Below, piece by piece: positions 1 to 8,320 of a DNA stretch of 12,250 bases. This stretch comes from an uncultured Clostridia bacterium (GTDB taxonomy: Bacteria > Bacillota > Clostridia > Christensenellales > Borkfalkiaceae), in contig CALGVF010000260.1 in NCBI GenBank assembly GCA_937920115.1, forward strand, positions 1 to 12,250, written 5' to 3'. How positions within the stretch are numbered: position 1 is the first letter of the stretch; the number at the start of each line of letters is the position of its first letter. The position numbers and the translations under genes are program-made. The notes beneath the pieces are model-generated. The model ran no database searches, was not told the origin of the DNA, and worked only from the letters and a program-made list of their open reading frames with translations.

Positions 1-738
1 GTTGAGATTTTCGGCTTCTTCCGCGGCGGGTAATTTGTCTATAAGGTTAACGACGGGCGCGGCGAGTTCTTTGTTGGTGGCAGCGTTGCCTACCGTGATC
101 GTCCAATCGTCGATATAGTAGTCAGCCTGATTTCCTCTTATCCCGAGTTCTATCGCAACGCCGACGATATTCGCCCTGTTTTTGGTGCGGGTGTATGCGT
201 CTATATCGAACGAAACTTCAGTCCATTCGCAGGGGTTAAGTTCGACTGCTTCGGACGACAGCAACGCAATATTTCCCGTCATTATAACGTGCAGCGTTGC
301 GTTTACGGGGTTTTCCGCCGTCGAGTATATCCAGAGAGATGTTTTCGCTATGATTCCGAAATCGATATCGGTATACTCCGTTCTGTCGAGTCTCTGTAGT
401 ATTATCGGGTTTCCGCCGCCGATATAGCTATATTTCAGACTGTTTTCGCCGTTTTTCTTCTGCTCGGCGGAAATGTTCATTTTTACCCTCGTGTCGGCAG
501 CCTGATTCGTCTGCTTTACGTTGTAAAGGTCGTCTAACGTCTCGAAATCGTTAAGCAGAAGTTTTTCTCCGACTTCGTATTCGCGCTTTACGCTTTCGCT
601 CTGAGATTCGCTCTCGGGTTCGGAAACGGAGGCACTGCCGCTTCCGCTCTCGCCGCCATTTGTACAGGACGCGAATATTCCGACGGAAAGAATCATAGCG
701 AAAACAAAACATAATATCAATCGTATTTTACCGTTCAT
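1..738 (-). CDS. Lipoprotein with predicted jelly-roll (carbohydrate-binding-like) domain, 3' end beyond window
   Basis: An open frame of 246 codons runs from ATG at 738 to the left edge without a stop, so the C-terminus is missing. The N-terminus has the shape of a lipoprotein signal: basic residues (NGKIR), a hydrophobic core, then IFAS-C with Cys25 as the likely lipidated residue. A low-complexity Gly/Ser/Glu linker follows (about residues 28-49), as is usual for surface lipoproteins. From about residue 58 the sequence is beta-rich: LLLNDFE, later a W-T-E-V-S-F-D strand, and YYIDDWTITVG near residue 215. This is the pattern of jelly-roll carbohydrate-binding modules. A good RBS (GGAGGGG, 5 bases before ATG) lies in the 13-base gap after the upstream gene, so the two are co-transcribed. 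No catalytic motif is seen in the visible part; a hydrolase domain could follow. Lipoprotein nature is fairly sure, glycan binding is inference. Confidence 0.8.
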   Translation of the reverse strand, partial: MNGKIRLILCFVFAMILSVGIFASCTNGGESGSGSASVSEPESESQSESVKREYEVGEKLLLNDFETLDDLYNVKQTNQAADTRVKMNISAEQKKNGENSLKYSYIGGGNPIILQRLDRTEYTDIDFGIIAKTSLWIYSTAENPVNATLHVIMTGNIALLSSEAVELNPCEWTEVSFDIDAYTRTKNRANIVGVAIELGIRGNQADYYIDDWTITVGNAATNKELAAPVVNLIDKLPAAEEAENLN

Positions 739-751
739 CTTTTCCCCTCCC

Positions 752-3070
752 TTATTTAACTCTTACCGAAACGTTTTTTATACTTAACGCTTTATCCTCG
801 GCAAGTTCTGCCTGACCGCTCTTCGTATAGCCGACGTTGTCGAAAGAAATCCTTATTTCCTTAACAGAGGATGCGTCTATTTTCAAACTCTTAAGGAACT
901 GCTCGGAAAGTTCGACGGAAACTTTACGGGTCACGCCCGCAGGACAATAGTTCGTCAACACGTCGTAACTTACTCCGTCTTCATCGATAAGCGATATAAT
1001 CATTTCAAACTCGCTTTCACCATTATTGGTGTACGAGAAAGAGAATCCCAGCGCGGTTTTAAGTTCGTCGGTCGCAAACGAGATGCTCGGGCGGAACAAT
1101 TTAGTCTTAACGCCTATGGTTTCGCCTTTATCTTTATACTGCGCTTTAATCACAGCTACCGCAGAACCGCCGGAAACGGTAAGTTCGCTTCCGTCCGAAA
1201 CTTTTGCCGTGTTTGCCGCAACCGATTTCTCCGTTCCGCTCTTTTTAATCAAAGTTCCCGCTTTTAACGAAAGAATTCTGTTCGCAAGTTCTTTTCTCGC
1301 CTTATAAAGAAGGGAATCCTGCTGATAATAAATCGCCCCGTCGAAAAGTTCGGCGTAAAGGTCGTTTACGAGTTCGTTGAAGTCGATTTCGATTCCGTTT
1401 TTCTCGGCGTACTCGTTTACGAGTTTTTCGTATACCGAAAGCATATCGTAGTCGTCCATACTGTCTCTGAAAGAAACAAGTCTGACCGAAGCGAACGGAT
1501 CCTCGCTACCGTAATATTTACCCGGATACATAAGATATCCGTCGCCGGGTACGGTTGCATATCTTAAAGGATTATCATAAACGTCGGTGTACACCTCTTC
1601 CGACAAAGTAAATTGCGTACTCATATTGACGGCGTAGTAAAGATACCCCGTTATACCCATAGCCTTTTCCATCCAGCCCGAAGCTCTCATTCCGAGCGTC
1701 GAATCGTCGATATGGAATGTTCCGTATGGATATTTAGGTCCGACGCAGGTGTACGTCCACATATCTCCGTTGGTATTGGCTTTCGCAGCGTCCTGATAAC
1801 GCTGTAAAGTAGCCATATCGTTATACAGACTGAAATAAGGACAGAAAGTCGCGTCCAGCTTGCCGACCCAGTCGGATACATATTTTACGTTTGTAAATAC
1901 CGCGGGAATCTTTAAAATCGACTCTTTGAGCGCCTGTTTAAGTTCTTCCGATTTGCCGACAAATCTCTCGTCGGTATCGACGGCTGCCGCCGCCGCAGCA
2001 AGCGTTTTATCGTATTCTCCGTCTTTTTTTAAAAACGCTTCCGAGTACGACCCCGTTCCGTTTATGTCCGCCTCGTCGAAAGTAGACGGATAGAAATAGG
2101 CAAGATCCACATAATTATCGGTTTCGGTCGAAACCGCGGCAAGCCCGAGAATATAATCAACGACCTTCTGAGCGTTGGTCGTAAGATTTTTACCGCTGTA
2201 CGTTTTGTAATCGAGCGGGAAATCGAAGGGGATTATTATCGAACTGTAATTGTCGTCGGCGTATAATTCCTGCGCCCTCGACACGACGTCTTCGGTCGTC
2301 CATTCGTTTCTGTCTTTTATAACATAGGTGTTTATCTTGTATTTTAACAGAAAATCCTCGTATCTTTCAACTACTTCATCGGAAGAATCGTATTCCGCGG
2401 ACACAAGCGCTTTTCTGTACAACAGAAAAGAAGATTGGAAAGTTCTTCTGCCTTCGTATTCGATATCCCATACGTTTACCGAAACGGGAATATCTTTGGT
2501 CTCGTTTCCGAGGGTTAATTTAAACGTTCCAGTATAAACGCCGGCTTCAACCCCTTCGGAGTTAAATTCCGCCGTGATGCCCTGATTGCTTCCCGCTTCG
2601 ACGAAATTTTCTTTATACTCGATCGCCGTATCTACGGGAAGAAGCATATCGGGAATAAACGAACCCGATTCGTAATCGTTGTTTCCGCTGTTGTTTTTGG
2701 TAACCTCTATATACTTCTGATGATATAGTTCGATCTGGTCGGACGGAAATTCCTTGCCGTCCGAGGTTTTTAAAACGCCTTTTTCGATTTTGTATTCGGT
2801 TCTTTTGTCGGCGGTGACTATAATCTGTGCGCCTTCGTATTCGCCCTTATACATATCCACAGTGAAAGAAGCCGTAAATTTTTTGTATTCGTCGTTCTTA
2901 TCCGTCTGTCTTATAACTTTTCTTGTGTTATAAGTGCTCCACACTTCGGCTTGCGACGAAGACGGGGTGCTTATCGAATCCACCGATTCGCCAGGACCTT
3001 TCGAACATCCGCCGAGAACCGACGCGGATAAAACGACTGCGGCGACAAGCGCCGAAATCTTTCTCTTCAT
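752..3070 (-). CDS. Lipoprotein with DUF4091 / GH123-like glycoside hydrolase region
   Basis: Predicted surface lipoprotein of 772 aa: positively charged start, hydrophobic core and lipobox L-G-G-C with Cys22. Residues about 43-205 form a beta-rich N-terminal domain. Residues about 210-600 look like the TIM barrel of the DUF4091/GH123 group. The clearest match is the stretch after about residue 448 (FHIDDSTLGMRASGW, then GITGYLYYAVN, GDGYLMYPG and VRLVSFRDSMDDYDML). GH123 enzymes are beta-N-acetylgalactosaminidases that use an Asp-Glu pair in substrate-assisted catalysis. Here Y-P-S-T-F-D-E-A-D gives a candidate pair D332/E333, although the usual Pro after the Glu is Ala. Residues about 640-772 form a second beta-rich jelly-roll-like domain. 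The RBS is GGGAGGT, 4 bases before ATG, and the gene starts 25 bases after the binding-protein gene. Activity on GalNAc is likely but unproven; many DUF4091 proteins are uncharacterised. Confidence 0.85.
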   Translation of the reverse strand: MKRKISALVAAVVLSASVLGGCSKGPGESVDSISTPSSSQAEVWSTYNTRKVIRQTDKNDEYKKFTASFTVDMYKGEYEGAQIIVTADKRTEYKIEKGVLKTSDGKEFPSDQIELYHQKYIEVTKNNSGNNDYESGSFIPDMLLPVDTAIEYKENFVEAGSNQGITAEFNSEGVEAGVYTGTFKLTLGNETKDIPVSVNVWDIEYEGRRTFQSSFLLYRKALVSAEYDSSDEVVERYEDFLLKYKINTYVIKDRNEWTTEDVVSRAQELYADDNYSSIIIPFDFPLDYKTYSGKNLTTNAQKVVDYILGLAAVSTETDNYVDLAYFYPSTFDEADINGTGSYSEAFLKKDGEYDKTLAAAAAAVDTDERFVGKSEELKQALKESILKIPAVFTNVKYVSDWVGKLDATFCPYFSLYNDMATLQRYQDAAKANTNGDMWTYTCVGPKYPYGTFHIDDSTLGMRASGWMEKAMGITGYLYYAVNMSTQFTLSEEVYTDVYDNPLRYATVPGDGYLMYPGKYYGSEDPFASVRLVSFRDSMDDYDMLSVYEKLVNEYAEKNGIEIDFNELVNDLYAELFDGAIYYQQDSLLYKARKELANRILSLKAGTLIKKSGTEKSVAANTAKVSDGSELTVSGGSAVAVIKAQYKDKGETIGVKTKLFRPSISFATDELKTALGFSFSYTNNGESEFEMIISLIDEDGVSYDVLTNYCPAGVTRKVSVELSEQFLKSLKIDASSVKEIRISFDNVGYTKSGQAELAEDKALSIKNVSVRVK

Positions 3071-3095
3071 ATTTACCTCCCTATATTCCGTTTAA

Positions 3096-4682
3096 TCAAT
3101 ATGCGGTTATCGTCTTCCAGTTTGTCTGCAAATATTTTGCGTTGATGTTTACTATTTCTGCAGGCGTGGTTCCTTCGAGAAGAAGTTTCATCGCAGTGCT
3201 GGAAGTACCGTTTTTGTAATATCTGTCTACTTTTCCGAGCGAATACAGTTTCGCTTTTGCGCAGACAGCGTAATCGAGAAGATACCCCTCGTTCATAGCC
3301 GCTTCTATCGAATTACGGAATTTGCTCTTCGTGATTTTACTGTCGTCGTAACTTCCGACGGTAGCGTAAGGCATTTTCGCGCCGCCCGTAGTTTCGTAGT
3401 ATATCTGAAGCCCCGCGTCCGAATACATAAATTTAAGGAAATCTTTCGCCGTATCGATATGCTTGCTGTAAGCGGGTATCGACGCTATATGATCGCTGTC
3501 GCTAGACAAATAAGAGAAATGACGAGCCTCTCTTACGATCTGAACGTCTTCTTCGGTTGCGTAAGACGGACGACCTTCGTTATCGCCTTCCGCCGCGTGA
3601 GCGTCTACAAATTTAATAAGTTCTGCAAGTTTCTGATCGTTGCCCGCCTTATCCGCTTCGTTGTAGTAAGAAAGTTTCTCGGAAAGCGCGCTTATTACGG
3701 GCGTCTTGATGAAATCAAGGTTTTTCTTTCTCGCCGTGGAACTTTCAACTTCGAGCCAGCCGCCGTTTACACAGAATACCGCCTGCCCCATTGCGAAATA
3801 AGCCTGCATATCCGTGAACGTAAGATCCTTGGACGCTTTATGCTGATAGCCGTTGGAGTCTTTAACGAGTTCGTTTACGAATTCGAGCGCTCTGAGTTGT
3901 CCGTCGTAAGCGTAAACATTATAAGTGCTTTGTCCCGCAGGGTCGAGTCCCTTCTCGAAATACTTCATGCTCTGTACGCCTTCATACTGTCCGAACCATA
4001 TCGGAGCGATGGAAGTGTAGTACTCGTCGTCATAACTGTAAATAAACGGAGCGACATCGGTTCCCGCCGCTTTCTTTTTTATGGTATCGCAGACGGCAAG
4101 AAGTTGATCCGTCGTTAAAGGAACGTCTTCGTCGGTAAGCCCGAAACTATCCCATACGTCTTTGTTTCTGACAATACCGAATATGCCGTCCGCCCAGCAA
4201 AGTCCGTAATATTTGCCGTCAACGTTGAAATACTCCTTCGTCATCGGGTTCGTTCTGTCCAGTATGGAAGAACCGTTTTCGTCTTTCGCTTCGTAAACGT
4301 CGGTAAGGTCGGCGTACTGACAGGGATATTTCTGTCCGTTTACGCTTATAGAACCTTTATAAATAGTTTCAAAGAAGTGGCGTTGACGCGTCATAAAAAT
4401 ATCCGTATCGCTTGCGAGCGATTCCATTTCGGCGTATATAGCGTCGATACCCGCCGAACCGACGGGTTCTACGATTTCGACTTTCACGCCCGCCTTTGCC
4501 TCGTAAGCGGATACGATCTTTTTGAGCCATTCCGTTCCGTAACCGAGTTTGGATACGGTGATTTTGAGGGTTTTATTTCCCTCGCCTCCACTGCTTCCGT
4601 TTCCGTTACTGTTGTTGCCGCAACCGACAACGGCAAAAACCGTTACGATAGCGACCAAAAGTGCCAGGATTTTTTTCTTCAT
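3096..4682 (-). CDS. Sugar ABC transporter solute-binding lipoprotein (family 1)
   Basis: Extracellular substrate-binding component of 528 aa. The N-terminus MKKKILALLV followed by A-V-V-G-C gives a lipobox with Cys21, and a Gly/Ser/Asn linker (22-36) precedes the mature fold. Features of family-1 binding proteins are visible: TLKITVSKLG at the first strand, DTDIFMTRQ (about 92-100), VDGKYYGLCWADGIFGIVRNKDVW (about 154-177, the 'G..Y..P.....lyYNkd.f' region), and FAMGQAVFCVNGGWLE (296-311), where Trp309 occupies the usual sugar-stacking zone. It is longer than many such proteins (about 420-450 aa), with extra material around 310-400. The RBS AAGGAGG sits 7 bases before the ATG. It lies downstream of the two permeases, separated by a hairpin-rich gap, whereas binding-protein genes often come first. 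The ligand is unknown; the neighbouring hydrolases suggest an N-acetylhexosamine-containing oligosaccharide (inference). Confidence 0.93.
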   Translation of the reverse strand: MKKKILALLVAIVTVFAVVGCGNNSNGNGSSGGEGNKTLKITVSKLGYGTEWLKKIVSAYEAKAGVKVEIVEPVGSAGIDAIYAEMESLASDTDIFMTRQRHFFETIYKGSISVNGQKYPCQYADLTDVYEAKDENGSSILDRTNPMTKEYFNVDGKYYGLCWADGIFGIVRNKDVWDSFGLTDEDVPLTTDQLLAVCDTIKKKAAGTDVAPFIYSYDDEYYTSIAPIWFGQYEGVQSMKYFEKGLDPAGQSTYNVYAYDGQLRALEFVNELVKDSNGYQHKASKDLTFTDMQAYFAMGQAVFCVNGGWLEVESSTARKKNLDFIKTPVISALSEKLSYYNEADKAGNDQKLAELIKFVDAHAAEGDNEGRPSYATEEDVQIVREARHFSYLSSDSDHIASIPAYSKHIDTAKDFLKFMYSDAGLQIYYETTGGAKMPYATVGSYDDSKITKSKFRNSIEAAMNEGYLLDYAVCAKAKLYSLGKVDRYYKNGTSSTAMKLLLEGTTPAEIVNINAKYLQTNWKTITAY

Positions 4683-4825
4683 TGCATTTCCTCCTTTTTT
4701 TTATTTTAACCGCCCGATGTTTTCTCGGGTCGGAAAATTCTAAATTTTACGTTATTCCCTTTAATGGGATTGCTTTTGCTTGAAAAGCAAAAGCGGGGTA
4801 CCCCGCAATTTTTTCACGGGAAATA
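4683..4825 (-). promoter_or_regulatory. Hairpin-rich intergenic region between permease and binding-protein genes
   Basis: This 143-base gap is the longest inside the operon. Read on the minus strand it holds in order a GC-rich hairpin (4793-4806), a 10-bp stem with a 3-base loop (4772-4794), a small TCCC/GGGA stem (4756-4769) and a CCCGA/TCGGG stem with a 7-base loop (4713-4729). The strong RBS of the binding-protein gene follows. No convincing promoter was found: TAGAAT at about 4738-4743 on the minus strand has only a poor -35. The layout suits partial termination, RNA processing, or protection of the downstream message so that binding protein is made in excess over permeases (inference). 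Confidence 0.6.
4772..4806 (-). terminator. Two adjoining inverted repeats, possible leaky intrinsic terminator or processing site
   Basis: GCGGGGTACCCCGC (4793-4806) is a perfect 14-base palindrome that can fold as GCGGG/CCCGC around GTAC. On the minus strand it is followed at once by TTTTGCTTTT, the hairpin-plus-U pattern of an intrinsic terminator. On the plus strand it is followed by AATTTTTT, so it could act both ways. The T-rich tail is itself the left arm of a second perfect stem, GCTTTTGCTT paired with AAGCAAAAGC around a 3-base loop (4772-4794). The two stems share two bases (4793-4794), so forming one may destabilise the other. It stands 20 bases after the permease stop codon. Confidence 0.5.
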
Positions 4826-5722
4826 TTAACCTTTCAGTCCGCCTAAGTGAACTTTTTCCATAATCGTATTCTGGAATATAAAGAAAATTATGAGCGCGGG
4901 CAAAAGGGATACAAGCACTCCCGCAATGTAGACGGGAACGTTCGCGTCGTATTTTTTCACTTCACTGTACGCGTACACCGCGTAAGACAGGTTCGGATAT
5001 TTTTTCATGTACAGTATGGTCGATTCATAGCTGTTCCACCCGCCTATGAACGCCATAACGAAAAGTGCGGCAAGGCTCGGAATCGCCATCGGAAGCATGA
5101 TTTTGAAAAACACCTTAAAATGTCCCGCTCCGTCGATAAACGCCGCTTCCGCATAGCTCCATGACATAGTCTTGAACAATGCGTATGTGTAGAAAAAGTA
5201 TCCGCCGAACAAAGAGAAATCGACTATCATAATAAGGGGATTGTTAATAAGCCCTATATTCTGCAAGAGTCTGTACATAGAACCCGAAGATCCGTAAAGA
5301 GGCAATATCGCTACGAACAAGCCGATATTGTATATCACTTTCGAAAGTTTTGTGCGATAAAATACAAGGACGTAGCAGACCATCGTGCTTGCCGAAATAG
5401 ATAAAAACGCGTAACTCGTCGTTCTCCATATCGAGTTCCATGTTATGGACAAAAACGTGCTTTTATTGTCTATCATTCCGAGTTCGCCGAATGCAAGAAC
5501 GAAGTTCCGCCAGTTCGGATTTTTCGGAAGAGAAAATAATTTCGTGTTGATTCTGTCCATAGTAAACGCGTCCATGTCGGCTTTCAACGCGATAAGCGTT
5601 CCGAACACAAAGAAAAACAAAATATATGCCGCATATATCGCAAACAACACAAACGCGATGACGAAAACGATTTGTTCGCTTGGCGAACGTTTCTTCCGTA
5701 CCGTTGCTTTAAGTTTAACCAT
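4826..5722 (-). CDS. Carbohydrate ABC transporter permease, MalG-like
   Basis: Inner-membrane permease of 298 aa, the normal size for the MalG/LacG (binding-protein-dependent transport, CUT1) family. The coupling-helix EAA loop is clear: EAAFIDGAG at 192-200, followed by F-K-I-M-L-P with Pro211. About six hydrophobic segments can be seen, the first at about 17-43 after a basic N-terminus (KLKATVRKKR) and the last at about 264-285. The C-terminus ends GGLKG, close to the typical G-A-x-K-G ending. The start codon overlaps the stop of the MalF-like gene by one base (TGATG), and an AAGGAGG RBS lies 7 bases upstream of the ATG, so translation is probably coupled. It pairs with the MalF-like subunit; an ATPase is not encoded nearby. 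Confidence 0.95.
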   Translation of the reverse strand: MVKLKATVRKKRSPSEQIVFVIAFVLFAIYAAYILFFFVFGTLIALKADMDAFTMDRINTKLFSLPKNPNWRNFVLAFGELGMIDNKSTFLSITWNSIWRTTSYAFLSISASTMVCYVLVFYRTKLSKVIYNIGLFVAILPLYGSSGSMYRLLQNIGLINNPLIMIVDFSLFGGYFFYTYALFKTMSWSYAEAAFIDGAGHFKVFFKIMLPMAIPSLAALFVMAFIGGWNSYESTILYMKKYPNLSYAVYAYSEVKKYDANVPVYIAGVLVSLLPALIIFFIFQNTIMEKVHLGGLKG

Positions 5723-6672
5723 CAGTAATCCTCCTTTCCGTATATAAACTTTTTAACGGTAAGCGCAATCGGGAAAGACACGACGGTCATTAAAAATCCT
5801 ATCGCCGAAGCAAGGAACAAGTCCTGATTTCCGCCTATACCGCTTACTAACGCGTATATGTAATAAGACAACGTCATCGTACCGAAAGACCCTTTCGTGA
5901 AAAGAAGAACGGGACCTGTTGCGCCGAGGAAAGAAGCGGTGCTTAATACCACTATCGTCGCGACCGTAGGCCATACCGACGGAATTATTATGTAATACAA
6001 TTCTTTTATCCAGTTGCAACCATCTATCTCCGCCGCTTCGAGCATTTCGGGATCGAGACTGTTCATCGCTCCACCGATTATTATAAGACTTCCGCCGAAG
6101 CCGAATGAAAGCGCGTAAAACAACAACATTCCGTTCGCGCTCGACGCGTCCGTAAACGGATATACGAACTCTCCCCCGCTCGCTTTTATAATCGCGTGAA
6201 CCGGTCCTCCCGTACCGACCGCATAACGGAATAAAACGGCAAGCGCGGTGGCCGATAAAATATTCGGCAGATAAATTATTATTCTGAATGCTTTATAGCA
6301 TGCGATTTTCTTATAAATAAAGTAACACATGAGAACGGATATCGGAAGCCCGATAAGCATTCCCGAAAAATAATACATCAGCGTATTTTTTAACGCTTCG
6401 AGCATTACTTTTCCGCCCGCCAAGCTAAAGTTGTTTATAATCGTCTGAAAGTTTTCCAGACTGAATCTTACGGCGTTAGCCGTACCGTCGTATTTCGGTC
6501 TCTGAAACGCCATAAGGAAGGAATCCAGATTGACATAGAGATAGAACACGAGGAAATTCAATACGGGGAAAATCAGAAACGCAAACATGAAAATATTTCT
6601 TGATAACTGTATTTTGTTTACTTCTTTCTTGTTGCCCGTTTTGCCGTGTTCAGCTTCTGTATCGATATTCAT
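5722..6672 (-). CDS. Carbohydrate ABC transporter permease, MalF-like
   Basis: Inner-membrane permease of 316 aa of the MalF/LacF/UgpA type. A charged N-terminal tail of about 25 residues precedes the first membrane segment (FMFAFLIFPVLNFLVFYLYV, about 28-47). The periplasm-side SLENFQTIINN motif at about 71-81 is typical. The EAA loop is EAAEIDGCN at 212-220, followed by Y-Y-I-I-I-P with Pro231, and the protein ends in a short basic tail (KKFIYGKEDY). AGGAGG lies 6 bases before the ATG. The gene begins 34 bases after the GH20-like gene and ends in a one-base overlap with the MalG-like gene. These two permeases would form the heterodimeric channel fed by the lipoprotein binding protein. Confidence 0.95.
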   Translation of the reverse strand: MNIDTEAEHGKTGNKKEVNKIQLSRNIFMFAFLIFPVLNFLVFYLYVNLDSFLMAFQRPKYDGTANAVRFSLENFQTIINNFSLAGGKVMLEALKNTLMYYFSGMLIGLPISVLMCYFIYKKIACYKAFRIIIYLPNILSATALAVLFRYAVGTGGPVHAIIKASGGEFVYPFTDASSANGMLLFYALSFGFGGSLIIIGGAMNSLDPEMLEAAEIDGCNWIKELYYIIIPSVWPTVATIVVLSTASFLGATGPVLLFTKGSFGTMTLSYYIYALVSGIGGNQDLFLASAIGFLMTVVSFPIALTVKKFIYGKEDY

Positions 6673-6706
6673 TTAAGTCCTCCTATCATATTCCGACGAT
6701 AAATCG

Positions 6707-8320
6707 TCATAATTCGCTTACGGAAATAAATCCGCGATATAAGTTATAGCCCGAGTTCCAGTTTCCGTAAGGAAGCATGGTCTCTTCGAGTTCGGGAATA
6801 TCTTTCGTTTCGCCGCTCAGATATTCTTCTATCCTCTGAGCGCAGTCGTAAAGCCTCGCTTTCAGTCCGCCGAGCCTTATTTCCTGAATGTCCCAACCGT
6901 ATGGTTTGTTTTCGCTCATCCACACCTTTCTTAACGTATTGCGAAATACGTCAAGTCTCGCCGCCGCTTCTTTATAATCTCCGACCAACTTCCCGAGAAG
7001 TTCTTTATCTCCGCTCTTATAGGCTTTTCTGGTTTTTATTCCGATTCCCGCCTTTATATCGAGAACCCTGCAAAGCGCAGCCAGGTTGTCGAAAAGATAT
7101 TTATATTTTCCCATTTTTTCCCCGACTTTGTCAAGCGTTCCGGCATATTCTGAATACGGGACGGGGTCGAGTCTTTCGAAATGATAATCGCGAAGTCCTA
7201 AAAAACAATCGTTGTAGAGCATTGACTTACACGAATTGTCGAGCTTTTCGAGATTAGGATTGGAACTGTTTTTATTCGGAATATCGAGCGTCATGAAATC
7301 GTTAAAACTAACGCCGAAAAGTTCTCCGAAGCCCCTCTTGATGTTATCCTCGTCGAAATTTCCGAGAGCATACTGTCTGACCGCGTAAAGGGTCGGCAAC
7401 ACGGAAAACCACGAGCAGTCATGTCCGTTATCCGCCCACATCGTTATAAGCACGTTTTTTATTCCGTGATTTATAACCTGCTTCATAGCCGCCTCGGAGT
7501 GCAAAAGGGACATTCTGTTAAGAGGCGCAAAACCGCTCCAGCACCATGCGCCGCCCGCAAACCAGATTTCTCTTCCGAACGATTCGTGCGCACGGAACAT
7601 TTCGTCGTACAGCCCCTCGTCCGCACTGTAATAATCCCAATAACAAAGCCCGAGATTTTCGGGAACTTTTGCCGCCACGTTTTCGGGTATGCTCACCCCT
7701 CTGCCCGCATACTCGCCTTTGTTGGCAAGGCGGAAAAACATATCGCTCCATATATGCGGCTTCAGTCCGTAACCGTCTGCCATTTCGCAAACTTTATTCA
7801 AGTGTTTTATGAGGAGTTCGTATCTGTCCTTATAGCCGTGTTTATCGAGATATTTCCCGAGTCCTACGTGGTGAGCTTCGTCAAAACCGAGATTGATTTT
7901 ATCGGACGAAAAATTTTCGCTCGCGAATTTCAGCATCTTATCGATAAGTTCATACGTTTTCGGCTCGTCCACGAGCAAAATATCGTCTATATCCACAATA
8001 TCCGAATACTCGGGTATTTTTACCAGATTTTTAAAATGCGCCAGCGTCTGAATACACGGCACGAGTTCGACGCCTTTACTTTCGGCAAATTCGTCCATTT
8101 CGTGGATTTCTTCTTTCGAGTACCCCCCGCGTAAATATCCGAAATAAGGCTCGTCGTCGATTTTATACATATCCTCTATGCCGAGTTCGAGCAGGTTGTA
8201 CCCCATAGACGATAATATGTCTATAAATTCTTTTACCTTTTCGGGTTTCATTACCCCGTTGCTCGTGCAACATATCATAGCCCCGAAATTTTTATAGTCG
8301 TTTTTTGCGTTTACCCTCAT
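6707..8320 (-). CDS. Cytoplasmic GH20-type beta-N-acetylhexosaminidase-like enzyme
   Basis: Predicted soluble enzyme of 537 aa without signal peptide or membrane segment. GH20 enzymes remove terminal beta-linked GlcNAc or GalNAc using an Asp-Glu pair and the substrate's own acetamido group. Here KINLGFDEAHHVGLGKYLD (141-159) holds the candidate pair D147/E148 in the expected place after barrel strand 4. The N-terminal NFGAMICCTSNGVMKPEKVKEFIDILSSMGYNLLEL starts the barrel directly, so the small zincin-like domain found before many GH20 barrels is missing. Aromatic motifs W191-S-D, CYWDYY (226-231), WFAGGAWCW (253-261) and MWADNG (294-299) fit the sugar pocket of the short GH20 subgroup. Residues about 350-537 are helical. 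The ATG overlaps the stop of the preceding gene in ATGA, with AGGA as a modest RBS inside that gene. It probably digests imported oligosaccharides. The exact sugar specificity cannot be read from the sequence. Confidence 0.85.
   Translation of the reverse strand: MRVNAKNDYKNFGAMICCTSNGVMKPEKVKEFIDILSSMGYNLLELGIEDMYKIDDEPYFGYLRGGYSKEEIHEMDEFAESKGVELVPCIQTLAHFKNLVKIPEYSDIVDIDDILLVDEPKTYELIDKMLKFASENFSSDKINLGFDEAHHVGLGKYLDKHGYKDRYELLIKHLNKVCEMADGYGLKPHIWSDMFFRLANKGEYAGRGVSIPENVAAKVPENLGLCYWDYYSADEGLYDEMFRAHESFGREIWFAGGAWCWSGFAPLNRMSLLHSEAAMKQVINHGIKNVLITMWADNGHDCSWFSVLPTLYAVRQYALGNFDEDNIKRGFGELFGVSFNDFMTLDIPNKNSSNPNLEKLDNSCKSMLYNDCFLGLRDYHFERLDPVPYSEYAGTLDKVGEKMGKYKYLFDNLAALCRVLDIKAGIGIKTRKAYKSGDKELLGKLVGDYKEAAARLDVFRNTLRKVWMSENKPYGWDIQEIRLGGLKARLYDCAQRIEEYLSGETKDIPELEETMLPYGNWNSGYNLYRGFISVSEL

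Noticed and set aside
3459..4118. Long plus-strand frame of 219 codons
   Set aside because: It lies wholly inside the solute-binding protein gene on the other strand, has no RBS or recognisable domain, and reads as an antisense shadow of that gene.
4736..4770. Promoter for a separate binding-protein transcript
   Set aside because: TAGAAT on the minus strand is a fair -10, but the hexamer 17 bases upstream (ATTAAA) matches the -35 at only three positions.
7421..8134. Long plus-strand frame of 237 codons
   Set aside because: It is antisense to the GH20-like gene, with an Arg/His/Phe-rich composition typical of a shadow frame and no domain.
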